From Platycnemis pennipes (taxonomy: Eukaryota > Arthropoda > Insecta > Odonata > Platycnemididae), in the NCBI GenBank assembly GCA_933228895.1, contig OW121852.1, positions 133,667,544 to 133,731,543 of the forward strand: a stretch of DNA of 64,000 nt. Reading direction: 5' to 3'. Under the pieces are notes generated by a model. That model made no database searches. It had not been told where the DNA came from and was given only the letters and a program-made list of their open reading frames with translations. Both the position numbers and the translations under genes were made by a program. Positions 1-14,700 of this stretch are shown piece after piece (within the stretch, counting starts at the first letter, position 1; each line of letters starts with the position of its first letter).

Positions 1-3000
1 TTTATCTAAAATTAACAATACTCCCGTCTGCAGCTCAGTTTACCAAAATTTATGCAAAACATCCTAGTGAAATAAAAAAATCCACTTCTCAGGCTTCCAC
101 TCAAACTTGGATTTTTTTATCTGAATTCATTTCTCCCGCTGTTTTTTATCTAAAATTAACCATTTCGCCCGTCTGCAGCTCAGTTCACCAAAATTTATGC
201 AAAACATCCTAGTGAAATAAAAAAATCCACTTCTCAGGCTTCCACTCAAACTTGGATTTTTTCATCTGAATTCATTTCTCCCGCTGTTTTTTATCTAAAA
301 TTAACAATACTCCCGTCTGCAGCTCAGTTTACCAAAATTTATGCAAATCATCCTAGTGAAATAAAAAAATCCACTTCTCGGGCTTCCACTCAAACTTGGA
401 TTTTTTCATCTGAATTCATTTCTCCCTCTGTTTTTTATCTAAAATTAATTATTTCGCCCGTCTGCAGCTCTGTTCACCAAAATTTATGAAAAACATCCTA
501 TAAAAATAAAAAAATCCACTTCTCAGGCTTCCACTCAAACTTGGATTTTTTCATCTGAATTCATTTCTCCCGCTATTTTTTATCTAAAATTAACAATTTC
601 GCCCGTCTGCAGCTCTGTTCACCAAAATTAATGAAAAACATCCTAGTAAAATAAAAAAATCCACTTCTCAGGCTTCCACTCAAACTTGGATTTTTTCATC
701 TGAATTCATTTCTCCCGCTGTTTTTTATCTAAAATTAACCATTTCGACCGTCTGCTGCTCAGTTCACCAAAGTTCATGCAAAACATCGTAGTGAAATAAA
801 AAAATCCACTTCTCAGGCTACCACTTAAACTTGGATTTTTTCATCTGAATTCATTTCTCGCGCTGTTTTTTATCTAAAATTAACCATTTCGCCCGTCTGC
901 AGCTCAATTCACCAAATTTTATGCAAAACAACCTAGTGAAATAAAAAAATCCACTTCTCAGGCTTCCACTCAATCTTGGATTTTTTCATCTGAATTCATT
1001 TCTCCCGCTGTTTTTCATCTAAAATTAACCATTTCGCCCGTCTGCAGCTCAGTTCACCAAAATTTATGCAAAACATCCTAGTGAAATAAAAAAATCCACT
1101 TCCCAGGCTTCCACTCAAACTTGGATTTTTTCATCTGAATTCATTTCTCCCGCTGTTTTTTATCTAAAATTAACAATACTCCCGTCTGCAGCTCAGTTCA
1201 CCAAAATTTATGCAAAACATCCTAGTGAAATAAAAAAATCCACTTCTCAGGCTTCCGCTCAAACTTGGATTTTTTCATCTGAATTCATTTCTCCCGCTGT
1301 TTTTTATCTAAAATTAACCATTTCACCCGTCTGCAGCTCAGTTCACCAAAATTTATGCAAAACATCCTAGTAAAATAAAAAAATCCACTTCTCAGGCTTC
1401 CACTCAAACTTGGATTTTTTCATCTGAATTCATTTCTCCCGCTGTTTTTATCTAAAATTAACCATTTCCCTCGTCTGCAGCTCAGTTCACGAAAATGTAT
1501 GCAAAACATCCTAGTGAAATAAAAAAATCCACTTCTCAGGCTTCCACTCAAACTTGGATTTTTTTTATCTGAATTCATTTCTCCCGCTGTTTTTTATCTT
1601 AAATTAACCATTTCGCCCATCTGCAGCTCAGTTCACCAAAATTTATGCAAAACATCCTAGTGAAATAAAAAAATCCACTTCCCAGGCTTCCACTCAAACT
1701 TGGATTTTTTCATCTGAATTCATTTCTCCCGCTGTTTTTTATATAAAATTAACAATACTCCCGTCTGCAGCTCAGTTTACCAAAATTTATGCAAAACATC
1801 CTAGTGAAATAAAAAAATCCACTTCTCAGGCTTCCACTCAAACTTGGATTTTTTTATCTGAATTCATTTCTCCCGCTGTTTTTTATCTAAAATTAACCAT
1901 TTCGCCCGTCTGCAGCTCAGTTCACCAAAATTTATGCAAAACATCCTAGTGAAATAAAAAAATCCACTTCTCAGGCTTCCACTCAAACTTGGATTTTTTC
2001 ATCTGAATTCATTTCTCCCGCTGTTTTTTATCTAAAATTAACCATTTCGCCCGTCTGCAGCTCAGTTCACCAAAATTTATGCAAATCATCCTAGTGAAAT
2101 AAAAAAATCCACTTCTCGGGCTTCCACTCAAACTTGGATTTTTTCATCTGAATTCATTTCTCCCGCTATTTTTTATCTAAAATTAACAATTTCGCCCGTC
2201 TGCAGCTCTGTTCACCAAAATTAATGAAAAACATCCTAGTAAAATAAAAAAATCCACTTCTCAGGCTTCCACTCAAACTTGGATTTTTTCATCTGAATTC
2301 ATTTCTCCCGCTATTTTTATCTAAAATTAACAATTTCGCCCGTCTGCAGCTCTGTTCACCAAAATTTATGCAAAACATCCTAGTAAAATAAAAAAATCCA
2401 CTTCTCAGGCTTCCACTCAAACTTGGATTTTTTCATCTGAATTCATTTCTCCCGCTGTTTTTATCTAAAATTAACCATTTCCCTCGTCTGCAGCTCAGTT
2501 CACCAAAATTTATGCAAAACATCCTAGTGAAATAAAAAAATCCACTTCTCAGGCTTCCACTCAAACTTGGATTTTTTCATCTGAATTCATTTCTCCCGCT
2601 GTTTTTTATCTAAAATTAACAATACTCCCGTCTGCAGCTCAGTTTACCAAAATTTATGCAAAACATCCTAGTGAAATAAAAAAATCCACTTCTCAGGCTT
2701 CCACTCAAACTTGGATTTTTTTATCTGAATTCATTTCTCCCGCTGTTTTTTATCTAAAATTAACCATTTCGCCCGTCTGCAGCTCAGTTCACCAAAATTT
2801 ATGCAAAACATCCTAGTGAAATAAAAAAATCCACTTCTCAGGCTTCCACTCAAACTTGGATTTTTTCATCTGAATTCATTTCTCCCGCTGTTTTTTATCT
2901 AAAATTAACAATACTCCCGTCTGCAGCTCAGTTTACCAAAATTTATGCAAATCATCCTAGTGAAATAAAAAAATCCACTTCTCGGGCTTCCACTCAAACT

Positions 3001-3845
3001 TGGATTTTTTCATCTGAATTCATTTCTCCCTCTGTTTTTTATCTAAAATTAATTATTTCGCCCGTCTGCAGCTCTGTTCACCAAAATTTATGAAAAACAT
3101 CCTATAAAAATAAAAAAATCCACTTCTCAGGCTTCCACTCAAACTTGGATTTTTTCATCTGAATTCATTTCTCCCGCTATTTTTTATCTAAAATTAACAA
3201 TTTCGCCCGTCTGCAGCTCTGTTCACCAAAATTAATGAAAAACATCCTAGTAAAATAAAAAAATCCACTTCTCAGGCTTCCACTCAAACTTGGATTTTTT
3301 CATCTGAATTCATTTCTCCCGCTGTTTTTTATCTAAAATTAACCATTTCGACCGTCTGCTGCTCAGTTCACCAAAGTTCATGCAAAACATCGTAGTGAAA
3401 TAAAAAAATCCACTTCTCAGGCTACCACTCAAACTTGGATTTTTTCATCTGAATTCATTTCTCGCGCTGTTTTTTATCTAAAATTAACCATTTCGCCCGT
3501 CTGCAGCTCAATTCACCAAATTTTATGCAAAACAACCTAGTGAAATAAAAAAATCCACTTCTCAGGCTTCCACTCAATCTTGGATTTTTTCATCTGAATT
3601 CATTTCTCCCGCTGTTTTTCATCTAAAATTAACCATTTCGCCCGTCTGCAGCTCAGTTCACCAAAATTTATGCAAAACATCCTAGTGAAATAAAAAAATC
3701 CACTTCCCAGGCTTCCACTCAAACTTGGATTTTTTCATCTGAATTCATTTCTCCCGCTGTTTTTTATCTAAAATTAACAATACTCCCGTCTGCAGCTCAG
3801 TTCACCAAAATTTATGCAAAACATCCTAGTGAAATAAAAAAATCC
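1..3845. repeat. Higher-order tandem pair, 2,604-bp period (18 monomers)
   Basis: Bases 1 to about 1,240 recur at 2,605 to about 3,845. Rare variants repeat at exactly this distance: CTCCCTCTG at 423 and 3,027, AAACATCGTA at 781 and 3,385, the TCGCGCTG variant near 859 and 3,463, and CAAAACAACC near 923 and 3,527. The offset of 2,604 bp equals 18 monomers. The match ends where GGCTTCCGCTC (copy 1) is replaced by GGCTTCCACTCAATC (copy 2). Confidence 0.85.
75..117. repeat. Dyad inside the satellite monomer (representative copy)
   Basis: AAAAAATCCA at 75-84 is the exact reverse complement of TGGATTTTTT at 108-117, with a 23-nt spacer. The same 10-bp arms recur in nearly every monomer of the window. 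A few variants break one arm, such as TTGGTTTTTTT near 23,761, 25,356 and 37,715. The arms coincide with the A-tract and a T-tract, so the symmetry may be a hairpin or cruciform, a protein-binding dyad, or a by-product of bent A/T tracts. Its recurrence is seen; any function is inference. Confidence 0.8.
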
Positions 3846-6583
3846 ACTTCTCAGGCTTCCACTCAATCTTGGATTTTTTCATCTGAATTCATTTCTCCCG
3901 CTGTTTTTTATCTAAAATTAACAATTTCGCACGTCTGCAGCTCAGTTCACGAAAATGTATGGAAAACATCCTAGTGAAATAAAAAAATCCACTTCTCAGG
4001 CTTCCACTCAAACTTGGATTTTTTCATCTGAATTCATTTCTCCCGCTGTTTTTTATCTTAAATTAACCATTTCGCCCGTCTGCAGCTCAGTTCACCAAAA
4101 TTTATGCAAAACATCCTAGTGAAATAAAAAAATCCACTTCCCAGGCTTCCACTCAAACTTGGATTTTTTCATCTGAATTCATTTCTCCCGCTGTTTTTTA
4201 TCTAAAATTAACAATACTCCCGTCTGCAGCTCAGTTCACCAAAATTTATGCAAAACATCCTAGTGAAATAAAAAAATCCACTTCTCAGGCTTCCACTCAA
4301 ACTTGGATTTTTTCATCTGAATTCATTTCTCCCGCTGTTTTTTATCTTAAATTAACCATTTCGCCCGTCTGCAGCTCAGTTCACCAAAATTTATGCAAAA
4401 CATCCTAGTGAAATAAAAAAATCCACTTCCCAGGCTTCCACTCAAACTTGGATTTTTTCATCTGAATTCATTTCTCCCGCTGTTTTTTATCTAAAATTAA
4501 CAATACTCCCGTCTGCAGCTCAGTTCACCAAAATTTATGCAAAACATCCTAGTGAAATAAAAAAATCCACTTATCAGGCTTCCACTCAAACTTGGATTTT
4601 TTCATCTGAATTCATTTCTCCCGCTGTTTTTTATCTAAAATTAACCATTTCGCCCGTCTGCAGCTCAGTTCACCAAAATTTATGCAAAACATCCTAGTGA
4701 AATAAAAAAATCCACTTCTCAGGCTTCCACTCAAACTTGGATTTTTTCATCTGAATTCATTTCTCCCGCTGTTTTTTATCTAAAATTAACCATTTCGCCC
4801 GTCTGCAGCTCAGTTTACCAAAATGTATGCAAATCATCCTAGTGAAATAAAAAAATCCACTTCTCGGGCTTCCACTCAAACTTGGATTTTTTCATCTGAA
4901 TTCATTTCTCCCGCTGTTTTTTATCTAAAATTAATTATTTCGCCCGTCTGCAGCTCTGTTCACCAAAATTTATGAAAAACATCCTATAAAAATAAAAAAA
5001 TCCACTTCTCAGGCTTCCACTCAAACTTGGATTTTTTCATCTGAATTCATTTCTCCCGCTATTTTTTATCTAAAATTAACAATTTCGCCCATCTGCAGCT
5101 CTGTTCACCAAAATTTATGAAAAACATCAGAGTAAAATAAAAAAATCCACTTCTCAGGCTTCCACTCAAACTTGGATTTTTTCATCTGATTTCATTTCTC
5201 CCGCTGTTTTTCATCTAAAATTAACAATTTCGCCCGTCTGCAGCTCTGTTCACAAAAATTTATGAAAAACATCCTAGTGAAATAAAAAAATCAACTTCTC
5301 AGGCTACCATTCAAACTTGGATTTTTTCATCTGAATTCATTTCTCCCGCTGTTTTTTATCTAAAATTAACAATTTCGCCCGTCTGCAGCTCAGTTCACCA
5401 AAATTTATGCAAATCAACCTAGTGAAATAAAAAAATCCACTTATCAGGCTTCCACTCAAACTTGGATTTTTTCATCTGAATTCATTTCTCCCGCTGTTTT
5501 TTATCTAAAATTAACAATTTCGCCCGTCTGCAGCTCTGTTCACCAAAATTTATGAAAAACATCCTATAACAATAAAAAAATCCACTTCTCAGGGTTCCAC
5601 GCAAACTTGGATTTTTTCATCTGAATTCATTTCTCCCGCTGTTTTTTATCTAAAATTAACAATTTCGCCAGTCTGCAGCTCTGTTCACCAAAATTTATGA
5701 AAAACATCCTATAAAAATAAAAAAATCCACTTCTCAGGGTTCCACGCAAACTTGGATTTTTTCATCTGAATTCATTTCTCCCGCTGTTTTTTATCTAAAA
5801 TTAACCATTTCGCCCGTCTGCAGCTCTGTTCACCAAAATTTATGAAAAACATCCTATAAAAATAATAAAATCCACTTCTCAGGCTTCCACTCAAACTTGG
5901 ATTTTTTCATCTGAATTCATTTCTCCCGCTATTTTTTATCTAAAATTAACAATTTCGCCCGTCTGCAGCTCAGTTCACGAAAATGTATGCAAAACATCCT
6001 AGTGAAATAAAAAAATCCACTTCTCAGGCTTCCACTCAAACTTGGATTTTTTCATCTGAATTCATTTCTCCCGCTGTTTTTTATCTAAAATTAACAATTT
6101 TGCCCGTCTGCAGCTCAGTTCACCAAAATTTATGCAAAACATCCTAGTGAAATAAAAAAATCCACTTCTCAGGCTTCCACTCAAACTTGGATTTTTTCAT
6201 CTGAATTCATTTCTCCCGCTGTTTTTTATCTAAAATTAACCATTTCGCCCGTCTGCAGCTCAGTTCAACAAAATTTATGCAAAACATCCTAGTGAAATAA
6301 AAAAATCCACTTTTCAGGCTTCCACTCAAACTTGGATTTTTTCATCTGAATTCATTTCTCCCGCTGTTTTTTATCCAAAATAATTATTTCGCCCGTCTGC
6401 AGCTCAGTTCACCAAAGTTTATGCAAAACATCCTAGTGAAATAAAAAAATCAACTTCTCAGGCTACCACTCAACATTGGATTTTTTCATCTGAATTCATT
6501 TCTCCCGCTGTTTTTTATCTAAAATTAAAAATTTCGCCCGTCTGCAGCTCTGTTCACCAAAATTTATGAAAAACATCCTATAT

Positions 6584-9500
6584 AAATAAAAAAATCCACT
6601 TCTCAGGCTTCCACTCAAACTTGGATTTTTTCATCTGAATTCATTTCTCCCGCTATTTTTTATCTAAAATTAACAATTTCGCCCGTCTGCAGCTCAGTTC
6701 ACCAAAGTTTATGAAAAACATCCTAGTGAAATAAAAAAATCCACTTCTCAGGCTTCCACTCAAACTTGGATTTTTTCATCTGAATTCATTTCTCCCGCTG
6801 TTTTTTATCTAAAATTAACAATTTCGCCCGTCTGCAGCTCAGTTCACCAAAATTTATGCAAATCATCCTAGTGAAATAAAAAAATCCACCTCTCAGGCTT
6901 CCACTCAAACTTGGATTTTTTCATCTGAATTCATTTCTCCCGCTGTTTTTTATCTAAAATTAACAATTTTGCCCGTCTGCAGCTCAGTTCGCCAAAATTT
7001 ATGCAAAACATCCTAGTGAAATAAAAAAATCCACTTCTCAGGCTTCCACTCAAACTTGGATTTTTTCATCTGAATTCATTTCTCCCGCTGTTTTTTATCT
7101 AAAATTAACCATTTCGCCCGTCTGCAGCTCAGTTCACCAAAATTTATGCAAAACATCCTAGTGAAATAAAAAAATCCACTTCTCAGGCTTCCACTCAAAC
7201 TTGGATTTTTTCATCTGAATTTATTTCTCCCGCTATTTTTTATCTAAAATTAACCATTTCGCCCGTCTGCAGCTCAGTTCACCAAAGTTTATGCAAATCA
7301 TCCTAGTGAAATAAAAAAATCCACTTCTCAGGCTTCCACTCAAACTTGGATTTTTTCATCTGAATTCATTTCTCCCGCTGTTTTTTATCTAAAATTAACA
7401 ATTTCGCCCGTCTGCAGCTCTGTTCACCAAAATTTATGAAAAACATCCTATAAAAATAAAAAAATCCACTTCTCAGGCTTCCACTCAAACTTGGATTTTT
7501 TCATCTGAATTCATTTCTCCCGCTATTTTTTATCTAAAATTAACAATTTCGCCCGTCTGCAGCTCTGTTCACCAAAATTTATGAAAAACATCCTAGTAAA
7601 ATAAAAAAATCCACTTCTCAGGCTTCCACTCAAACTTGGATTTTTTCATCTGAATTCATTTCTCCCGCTGTTTTTTATCTAATATTAACCATTTCGCCCG
7701 TCTGCAGCTCAGTTCACGAAAATGTATGCAAAACATCCTAGTGAAATAAAAAAATCCACTTCTCAGGCTTCCACTCAAACTTGGATTTTTTCATCTGAAT
7801 TCATTTCTCCCGCTGTTTTTTATCTAAAATTAACAATACTCCCGTCTGCAGCTCAGTTTACCAAAATTTATGCAAATCATCCTAGTGAAATAAAAAAATC
7901 CACTTCTCGGGCTTCCACTCAAACTTGGATTTTTTCATCTGAATTCATTTCTCCCGCTGTTTTTTATTTAAAATTAATTATTTCGCCCGTCTTCAGCTAG
8001 GTTCACCAAAATTTATGCAAAACATCCTAGTGAAATAAAAAAATCCACTTCTCAGGCTTCCACTCAAACTTGAATTTTTTCATCTGAATTCATTTCTCCC
8101 GCTATTTTTTATCTAAAATTAACAATTTCGCCCGTCTGCAGCTCTGTTCACCAAAATTTATGAAAAACATCATATAAAAATAAAAAAATCCACTTCTCAG
8201 GCTTCCACTCAAACTTAGATTTTTTCATCTGAATTCATTTCTCCCGCTATTTTTTATCTAAAATTAACCATTTCCCCCGTCTGCAGCTCAGTTCACGAAA
8301 ACGTATGCAAAACATCCTAGTGAAATAAAAAAATCCACTTCTCAGGCTTCCACTCAAACTTGGATTTTTTCATCTGAATTCATTTCTCCCGCTGTTTTTT
8401 ATCTAAAATTATCAATTTTGCCTGTCTGCAGCTCAGTTCACCAAAATTTATGCAAAACATCCTAGTGAAATAAAAAAATCCACTTCTCAGGCTTCCACTC
8501 AAACTTGGATTTTTTCATCTGAATTCATTTCTCCCGCTGTTTTTTATCTAAAATTAACCATTTCGCCCGTCTGCAGCTCAGTTCACCAAAATTTATGCAA
8601 AACATCCTAGTGAAATAAAAAAATCCACTTCTCAGGCTTCCACTCAAACTTGGATTTTTTCATCTGAATTCATTTCTCCCGCTGTTTTTACCTAAAATTA
8701 ACCATTTCCCTCGTCTGCAGCTCAGTTCACGAAAATGTATGCAAAACATCCTAGTGAAATAAAAAAATCCACTTCTCAGGCTTCCACTCAAACTTGGATT
8801 TTTTCATCTGAATTTATTTCTCCCGCTGTTTTTTTAACTAAAATTAATTATTTCGCCCGTCTGCAGCTCAGTTCACCAAAATAATGCAAAACATCCTAGT
8901 AAAATAAAAAAATCCACTTCTCAGGCTTCCGCTCAAACTTGGATTTTTTCATCTGAATTCATTTCTCCCGCTGTTTTTATCTAAAATTAACCATTTCCCT
9001 CGTCTGCAGCTCAGTTCACGAAAATGTATGCAAAACATCCTAGTGAAATAAAAAAATCCACTTCTCAGGCTTCCACTCAAACTTGGATTTTTTCATCTGA
9101 ATTCATTTCTCCCGCTGTTTTTATCTAAAATTAACCATTTCCCTCGTCTGCAGCTCAGTTCACGAAAATGTATGCAAAACATCCTAGTGAAATAAAAAAA
9201 TCCACTTCTCAGGCTTCCACTCAAACTTGGATTTTTTTTATCTGAATTCATTTCTCCCGCTGTTTTTTATCTAAAATTAACCATTTCACCCGTCTGCAGC
9301 TCAGTTCACCAAAATTTATGCAAAACATCCTAGTAAAATAAAAAAATCCACTTCTCAGGCTTCCACTCAAACTTGGATTTTTTCATCTGAATTCATTTCT
9401 CCCGCTGTTTTTATCTAAAATTAACCATTTCCCTCGTCTGCAGCTCAGTTCACGAAAATGTATGCAAAACATCCTAGTGAAATAAAAAAATCCACTTCTC

Positions 9501-11276
9501 AGGCTTCCACTCAAACTTGGATTTTTTTTATCTGAATTCATTTCTCCCGCTGTTTTTTATCTAAAATTAACCATTTCGACCGTCTGCTGCTCAGTTCACC
9601 AAAGTTCATGCAAAACATCGTAGTGAAATAAAAAAATCCACTTCTCAGGCTACCACTCAAACTTGGATTTTTTCATCTGAATTCATTTCTCGCGCTGTTT
9701 TTTATCTAAAATTAACCATTTCACCCGTCTGCAGCTCAGTTCACCAAAATTTATGCAAAACATCCTAGTAAAATAAAAAAATCCACTTCTCAGGCTTCCA
9801 CTCAAACTTGGATTTTTTCATCTGAATTCATTTCTCCCGCTGTTTTTATCTAAAATTAACCATTTCCCTCGTCTGCAGCTCAGTTCACGAAAATGTATGC
9901 AAAACATCCTAGTGAAATAAAAAAATCCACTTCTCAGGCTTCCACTCAAACTTGGATTTTTTCATCTGAATTCATTTCTCCCGCTATTTTTTATCTAAAA
10001 TTAACAATTTCGCCCGTCTGCAGCTCTGTTCACCAAAATTTATGAAAAACATCCTAGTGAAATAAAAAAATCAACTTCTCAGGCTACCATTCAAACTTGG
10101 ATTTTTTCATCTGAATTCATTTCTCCCGCTGTTTTTTATCTAAAATTAACAATTTCGCCCGTCTGCAGCTCAGTTCACCAAAATTTATGCTAATCATCCT
10201 AGTGAAATAAAAAAATCCACTGCTCAGGCTTCCACTCAATCTTGGATTTTTTCATCTGAATTCATTTCTCCCGCTGTTTTTTATCTAAAATTAACAATTT
10301 CGCCCGTCTGCAGCTCTGTTCACCAAAATTTATGAAAAACATCCTATAAAAATAAAAAAATCCACTTCTCAGGGTTCCACGCAAACTTGGATTTTTTCAT
10401 CTGAATTCATTTCTCCCGCTGTTTTTTATCTAAAATTAACCATTTCGCCAGTCTGCAGCTCTGTTCACCAAAATTTATGAAAAACATCCTATAAAAATAA
10501 AAAAATCCACTTCTCAGGGTTCCAATCAAACTTGGATTTTTTCATCTGAATTCATTTCTCCCGCTGTTTTTTATCTAAAATTAACCATTTCGCCCGTCTG
10601 CAGCTCTGTTCACCAAAATTTATGAAAAACATCCTATAAAAATAATAAAATCCACTTCTCAGGCTTCCACTCAAACCTGGATTTTTTCATCTGAATTCAT
10701 TTCTCCCGCTATTTTTTATCTAAAAATAACCATTTCCCCCGTCTGCAGCTCAGTTCACGAAAATGTATGCAAAACATCCTAGTGAAATAAAAAAATCCAC
10801 TTCTCAGGCTTCCACTCAAACTTGGATTTTTTATCTGAATTCATTTCTCCCGCTGTTTTTTATCTAAAATTAACAATTTTGCCCGTCTGCAGCTCAGTTC
10901 ACCAAAATTTATGCAAAACATCCTAGTGAAATAAAAAAATCCACTTCTCAGGCTTCCACTCAAACTTGGATTTTTTCATCTGAATTCATTTCTCCCGCTG
11001 TTTTTTATCTAAAATTAACAATTTTGCCCGTCTGCAGCTCAGTTCACCAAAATTTATGCAAAACATCCTATTGAAATAAAAAAATCCACTTCTCAGGCTT
11101 CCACTCAAACTTGGATTTTTTCATCTGAATTCATTTCTCCCGCTGTTTTTTATCTAAAATTAACCATTTCGCCCGTCTGCAGCTCAGTTCAACAAAATTT
11201 ATGCAAAACATCCTAGTGAAATAAAAAAATCCACTTCTCAGGCTTCCACTCAAACTTGGATTTTTTCATCTGAATT
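6584..11276. repeat. Higher-order block A, copy 1 (4.69 kb, offset 5,123 bp)
   Basis: This block recurs at 11,707-16,399 with a constant offset of 5,123 bp. Shared rare markers include AAAGTTTATGAAAAAC (6,704 and 11,827), the CTTCAGCTAGG variant (7,991 and 13,114) and GAAAACGTATG (8,296 and 13,419). The copies differ at only a few positions, such as CACTGCTCAG near 10,220 against CACTTCTCAG. The offset is not a whole number of 145-bp units because the spacer between the copies holds the 54-bp truncated monomer. Confidence 0.85.
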
Positions 11277-11320
11277 CATTTCTCCCGCTGTTTTTTATCT
11301 AAAATTAACAATACTCCCGT

Positions 11321-11374
11321 CTGCAGCTCAGTTCACCAAAATTTATGCAAAACATTCTAGTGAAATAAAAAAAT
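11321..11374. repeat. Truncated satellite monomer, 54 bp (first of three)
   Basis: Two CTGCAG sites lie only 54 bp apart (11,321 and 11,375). The monomer breaks off after its A-tract, in AAAAAATC, and joins directly to the TCTGCAG start of the next monomer. About 91 bp are missing, and the junction shares the dinucleotide TC. Both the fragment and the next monomer carry the uncommon CATTCTAG variant. This suggests a deletion inside a local duplicate. Confidence 0.92.
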
Positions 11375-11706
11375 CTGCAGCTCAGTTCACCAAAATTTAT
11401 GCAAAACATTCTAGTGAAATAAAAAAATCCACTTCTCAGGCTTCCACTCAAACTTGGATTTTTTCATCTGAATTCATTTCTCCCGCTGTTTTTTATCTAA
11501 AATTATCAATTTTGCCCGTCTGCAGCTCAGTTCACCAAAATTTATGCAAAACATCCTAGTGAAATAAAAAAATCCACTTCTCAGGCTTCCACTCAAACTT
11601 GGATTTTTTCATCTGAATTCATTTCTCCCGCTGTTTTTTATCTAAAATTAACCATTTCGCCCGTCTGCAGCTCAGTTCACCAAAATTTATGCAAAACATC
11701 CTAGTG

Positions 11707-14700
11707 AAATAAAAAAATCCACTTCTCAGGCTTCCACTCAAACTTGGATTTTTTCATCTGAATTCATTTCTCCCGCTATTTTTTATCTAAAATTAACAAT
11801 TTCGCCCGTCTGCAGCTCAGTTCACCAAAGTTTATGAAAAACATCCTAGTGAAATAAAAAAATCCACTTCTCAGGCTTCCACTCAAACTTGGATTTTTTC
11901 ATCTGAATTCATTTCTCCCGCTGTTTTTTATCTAAAATTAACAATTTCGCCCGTCTGCAGCTCAGTTCACCAAAATTTATGCAAATCATCCTAGTGAAAT
12001 AAAAAAATCCACCTCTCAGGCTTCCACTCAAACTTGGATTTTTTCATCTGAATTCATTTCTCCCGCTGTTTTTTATCTAAAATTAACAATTTTGCCCGTC
12101 TGCAGCTCAGTTCGCCAAAATTTATGCAAAACATCCTAGTGAAATAAAAAAATCCACTTCTCAGGCTTCCACTCAAACTTGGATTTTTTCATCTGAATTC
12201 ATTTCTCCCGCTGTTTTTTATCTAAAATTAACCATTTCGCCCGTCTGCAGCTCAGTTCACCAAAATTTATGCAAAACATCCTAGTGAAATAAAAAAATCC
12301 ACTTCTCAGGCTTCCACTCAAACTTGGATTTTTTCATCTGAATTTATTTCTCCCGCTATTTTTTATCTAAAATTAACCATTTCGCCCGTCTGCAGCTCAG
12401 TTCACCAAAGTTTATGCAAATCATCCTAGTGAAATAAAAAAATCCACTTCTCAGGCTTCCACTCAAACTTGGATTTTTTCATCTGAATTCATTTCTCCCG
12501 CTGTTTTTTATCTAAAATTAACAATTTCGCCCGTCTGCAGCTCTGTTCACCAAAATTTATGAAAAACATCCTATAAAAATAAAAAAATCCACTTCTCAGG
12601 CTTCCACTCAAACTTGGATTTTTTCATCTGAATTCATTTCTCCCGCTATTTTTTATCTAAAATTAACAATTTCGCCCGTCTGCAGCTCTGTTCACCAAAA
12701 TTTATGAAAAACATCCTAGTAAAATAAAAAAATCCACTTCTCAGGCTTCCACTCAAACTTGGATTTTTTCATCTGAATTCATTTCTCCCGCTGTTTTTTA
12801 TCTAATATTAACCATTTCGCCCGTCTGCAGCTCAGTTCACGAAAATGTATGCAAAACATCCTAGTGAAATAAAAAAATCCACTTCTCAGGCTTCCACTCA
12901 AACTTGGATTTTTTCATCTGAATTCATTTCTCCCGCTGTTTTTTATCTAAAATTAACAATACTCCCGTCTGCAGCTCAGTTTACCAAAATTTATGCAAAT
13001 CATCCTAGTGAAATAAAAAAATCCACTTCTCGGGCTTCCACTCAAACTTGGATTTTTTTATCTGAATTCATTTCTCCCGCTGTTTTTTATTTAAAATTAA
13101 TTATTTCGCCCGTCTTCAGCTAGGTTCACCAAAATTTATGCAAAACATCCTAGTGAAATAAAAAAATCCACTTCTCAGGCTTCCACTCAAACTTGAATTT
13201 TTTCATCTGAATTCATTTCTCCCGCTATTTTTTATCTAAAATTAACAATTTCGCCCGTCTGCAGCTCTGTTCACCAAAATTTATGAAAAACATCATATAA
13301 AAATAAAAAAATCCACTTCTCAGGCTTCCACTCAAACTTAGATTTTTTCATCTGAATTCATTTCTCCCGCTATTTTTTATCTAAAATTAACCATTTCCCC
13401 CGTCTGCAGCTCAGTTCACGAAAACGTATGCAAAACATCCTAGTGAAATAAAAAAATCCACTTCTCAGGCTTCCACTCAAACTTGGATTTTTTCATCTGA
13501 ATTCATTTCTCCCGCTGTTTTTTATCTAAAATTATCAATTTTGCCTGTCTGCAGCTCAGTTCACCAAAATTTATGCAAAACATCCTAGTGAAATAAAAAA
13601 ATCCACTTCTCAGGCTTCCACTCAAACTTGGATTTTTTCATCTGAATTCATTTCTCCCGCTGTTTTTTATCTAAAATTAACCATTTCGCCCGTCTGCAGC
13701 TCAGTTCACCAAAATTTATGCAAAACATCCTAGTGAAATAAAAAAATCCACTTCTCAGGCTTCCACTCAAACTTGGATTTTTTCATCTGAATTCATTTCT
13801 CCCGCTGTTTTTACCTAAAATTAACCATTTCCCTCGTCTGCAGCTCAGTTCACGAAAATGTATGCAAAACATCCTAGTGAAATAAAAAAATCCACTTCTC
13901 AGGCTTCCACTCAAACTTGGATTTTTTCATCTGAATTTATTTCTCCCGCTGTTTTTTTAACTAAAATTAATTATTTCGCCCGTCTGCAGCTCAGTTCACC
14001 AAAATAATGCAAAACATCCTAGTAAAATAAAAAAATCCACTTCTCAGGCTTCCGCTCAAACTTGGATTTTTTCATCTGAATTCATTTCTCCCGCTGTTTT
14101 TATCTAAAATTAACCATTTCCCTCGTCTGCAGCTCAGTTCACGAAAATGTATGCAAAACATCCTAGTGAAATAAAAAAATCCACTTCTCAGGCTTCCACT
14201 CAAACTTGGATTTTTTCATCTGAATTCATTTCTCCCGCTGTTTTTATCTAAAATTAACCATTTCCCTCGTCTGCAGCTCAGTTCACGAAAATGTATGCAA
14301 AACATCCTAGTGAAATAAAAAAATCCACTTCTCAGGCTTCCACTCAAACTTGGATTTTTTTTATCTGAATTCATTTCTCCCGCTGTTTTTTATCTAAAAT
14401 TAACCATTTCACCCGTCTGCAGCTCAGTTCACCAAAATTTATGCAAAACATCCTAGTAAAATAAAAAAATCCACTTCTCAGGCTTCCACTCAAACTTGGA
14501 TTTTTTCATCTGAATTCATTTCTCCCGCTGTTTTTATCTAAAATTAACCATTTCCCTCGTCTGCAGCTCAGTTCACGAAAATGTATGCAAAACATCCTAG
14601 TGAAATAAAAAAATCCACTTCTCAGGCTTCCACTCAAACTTGGATTTTTTTTATCTGAATTCATTTCTCCCGCTGTTTTTTATCTAAAATTAACCATTTC

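Noticed and set aside
7722..8000. 92-codon plus-strand ORF, also at 12,845 and 54,364, and the related 98-codon frames at 27,467 and 41,419
   Set aside because: These are read-through of two adjacent satellite monomers that happen to stay in frame. The peptide repeats itself every ~48 residues, there is no recognisable domain, and neighbouring monomers with 1-bp length changes close the frame.
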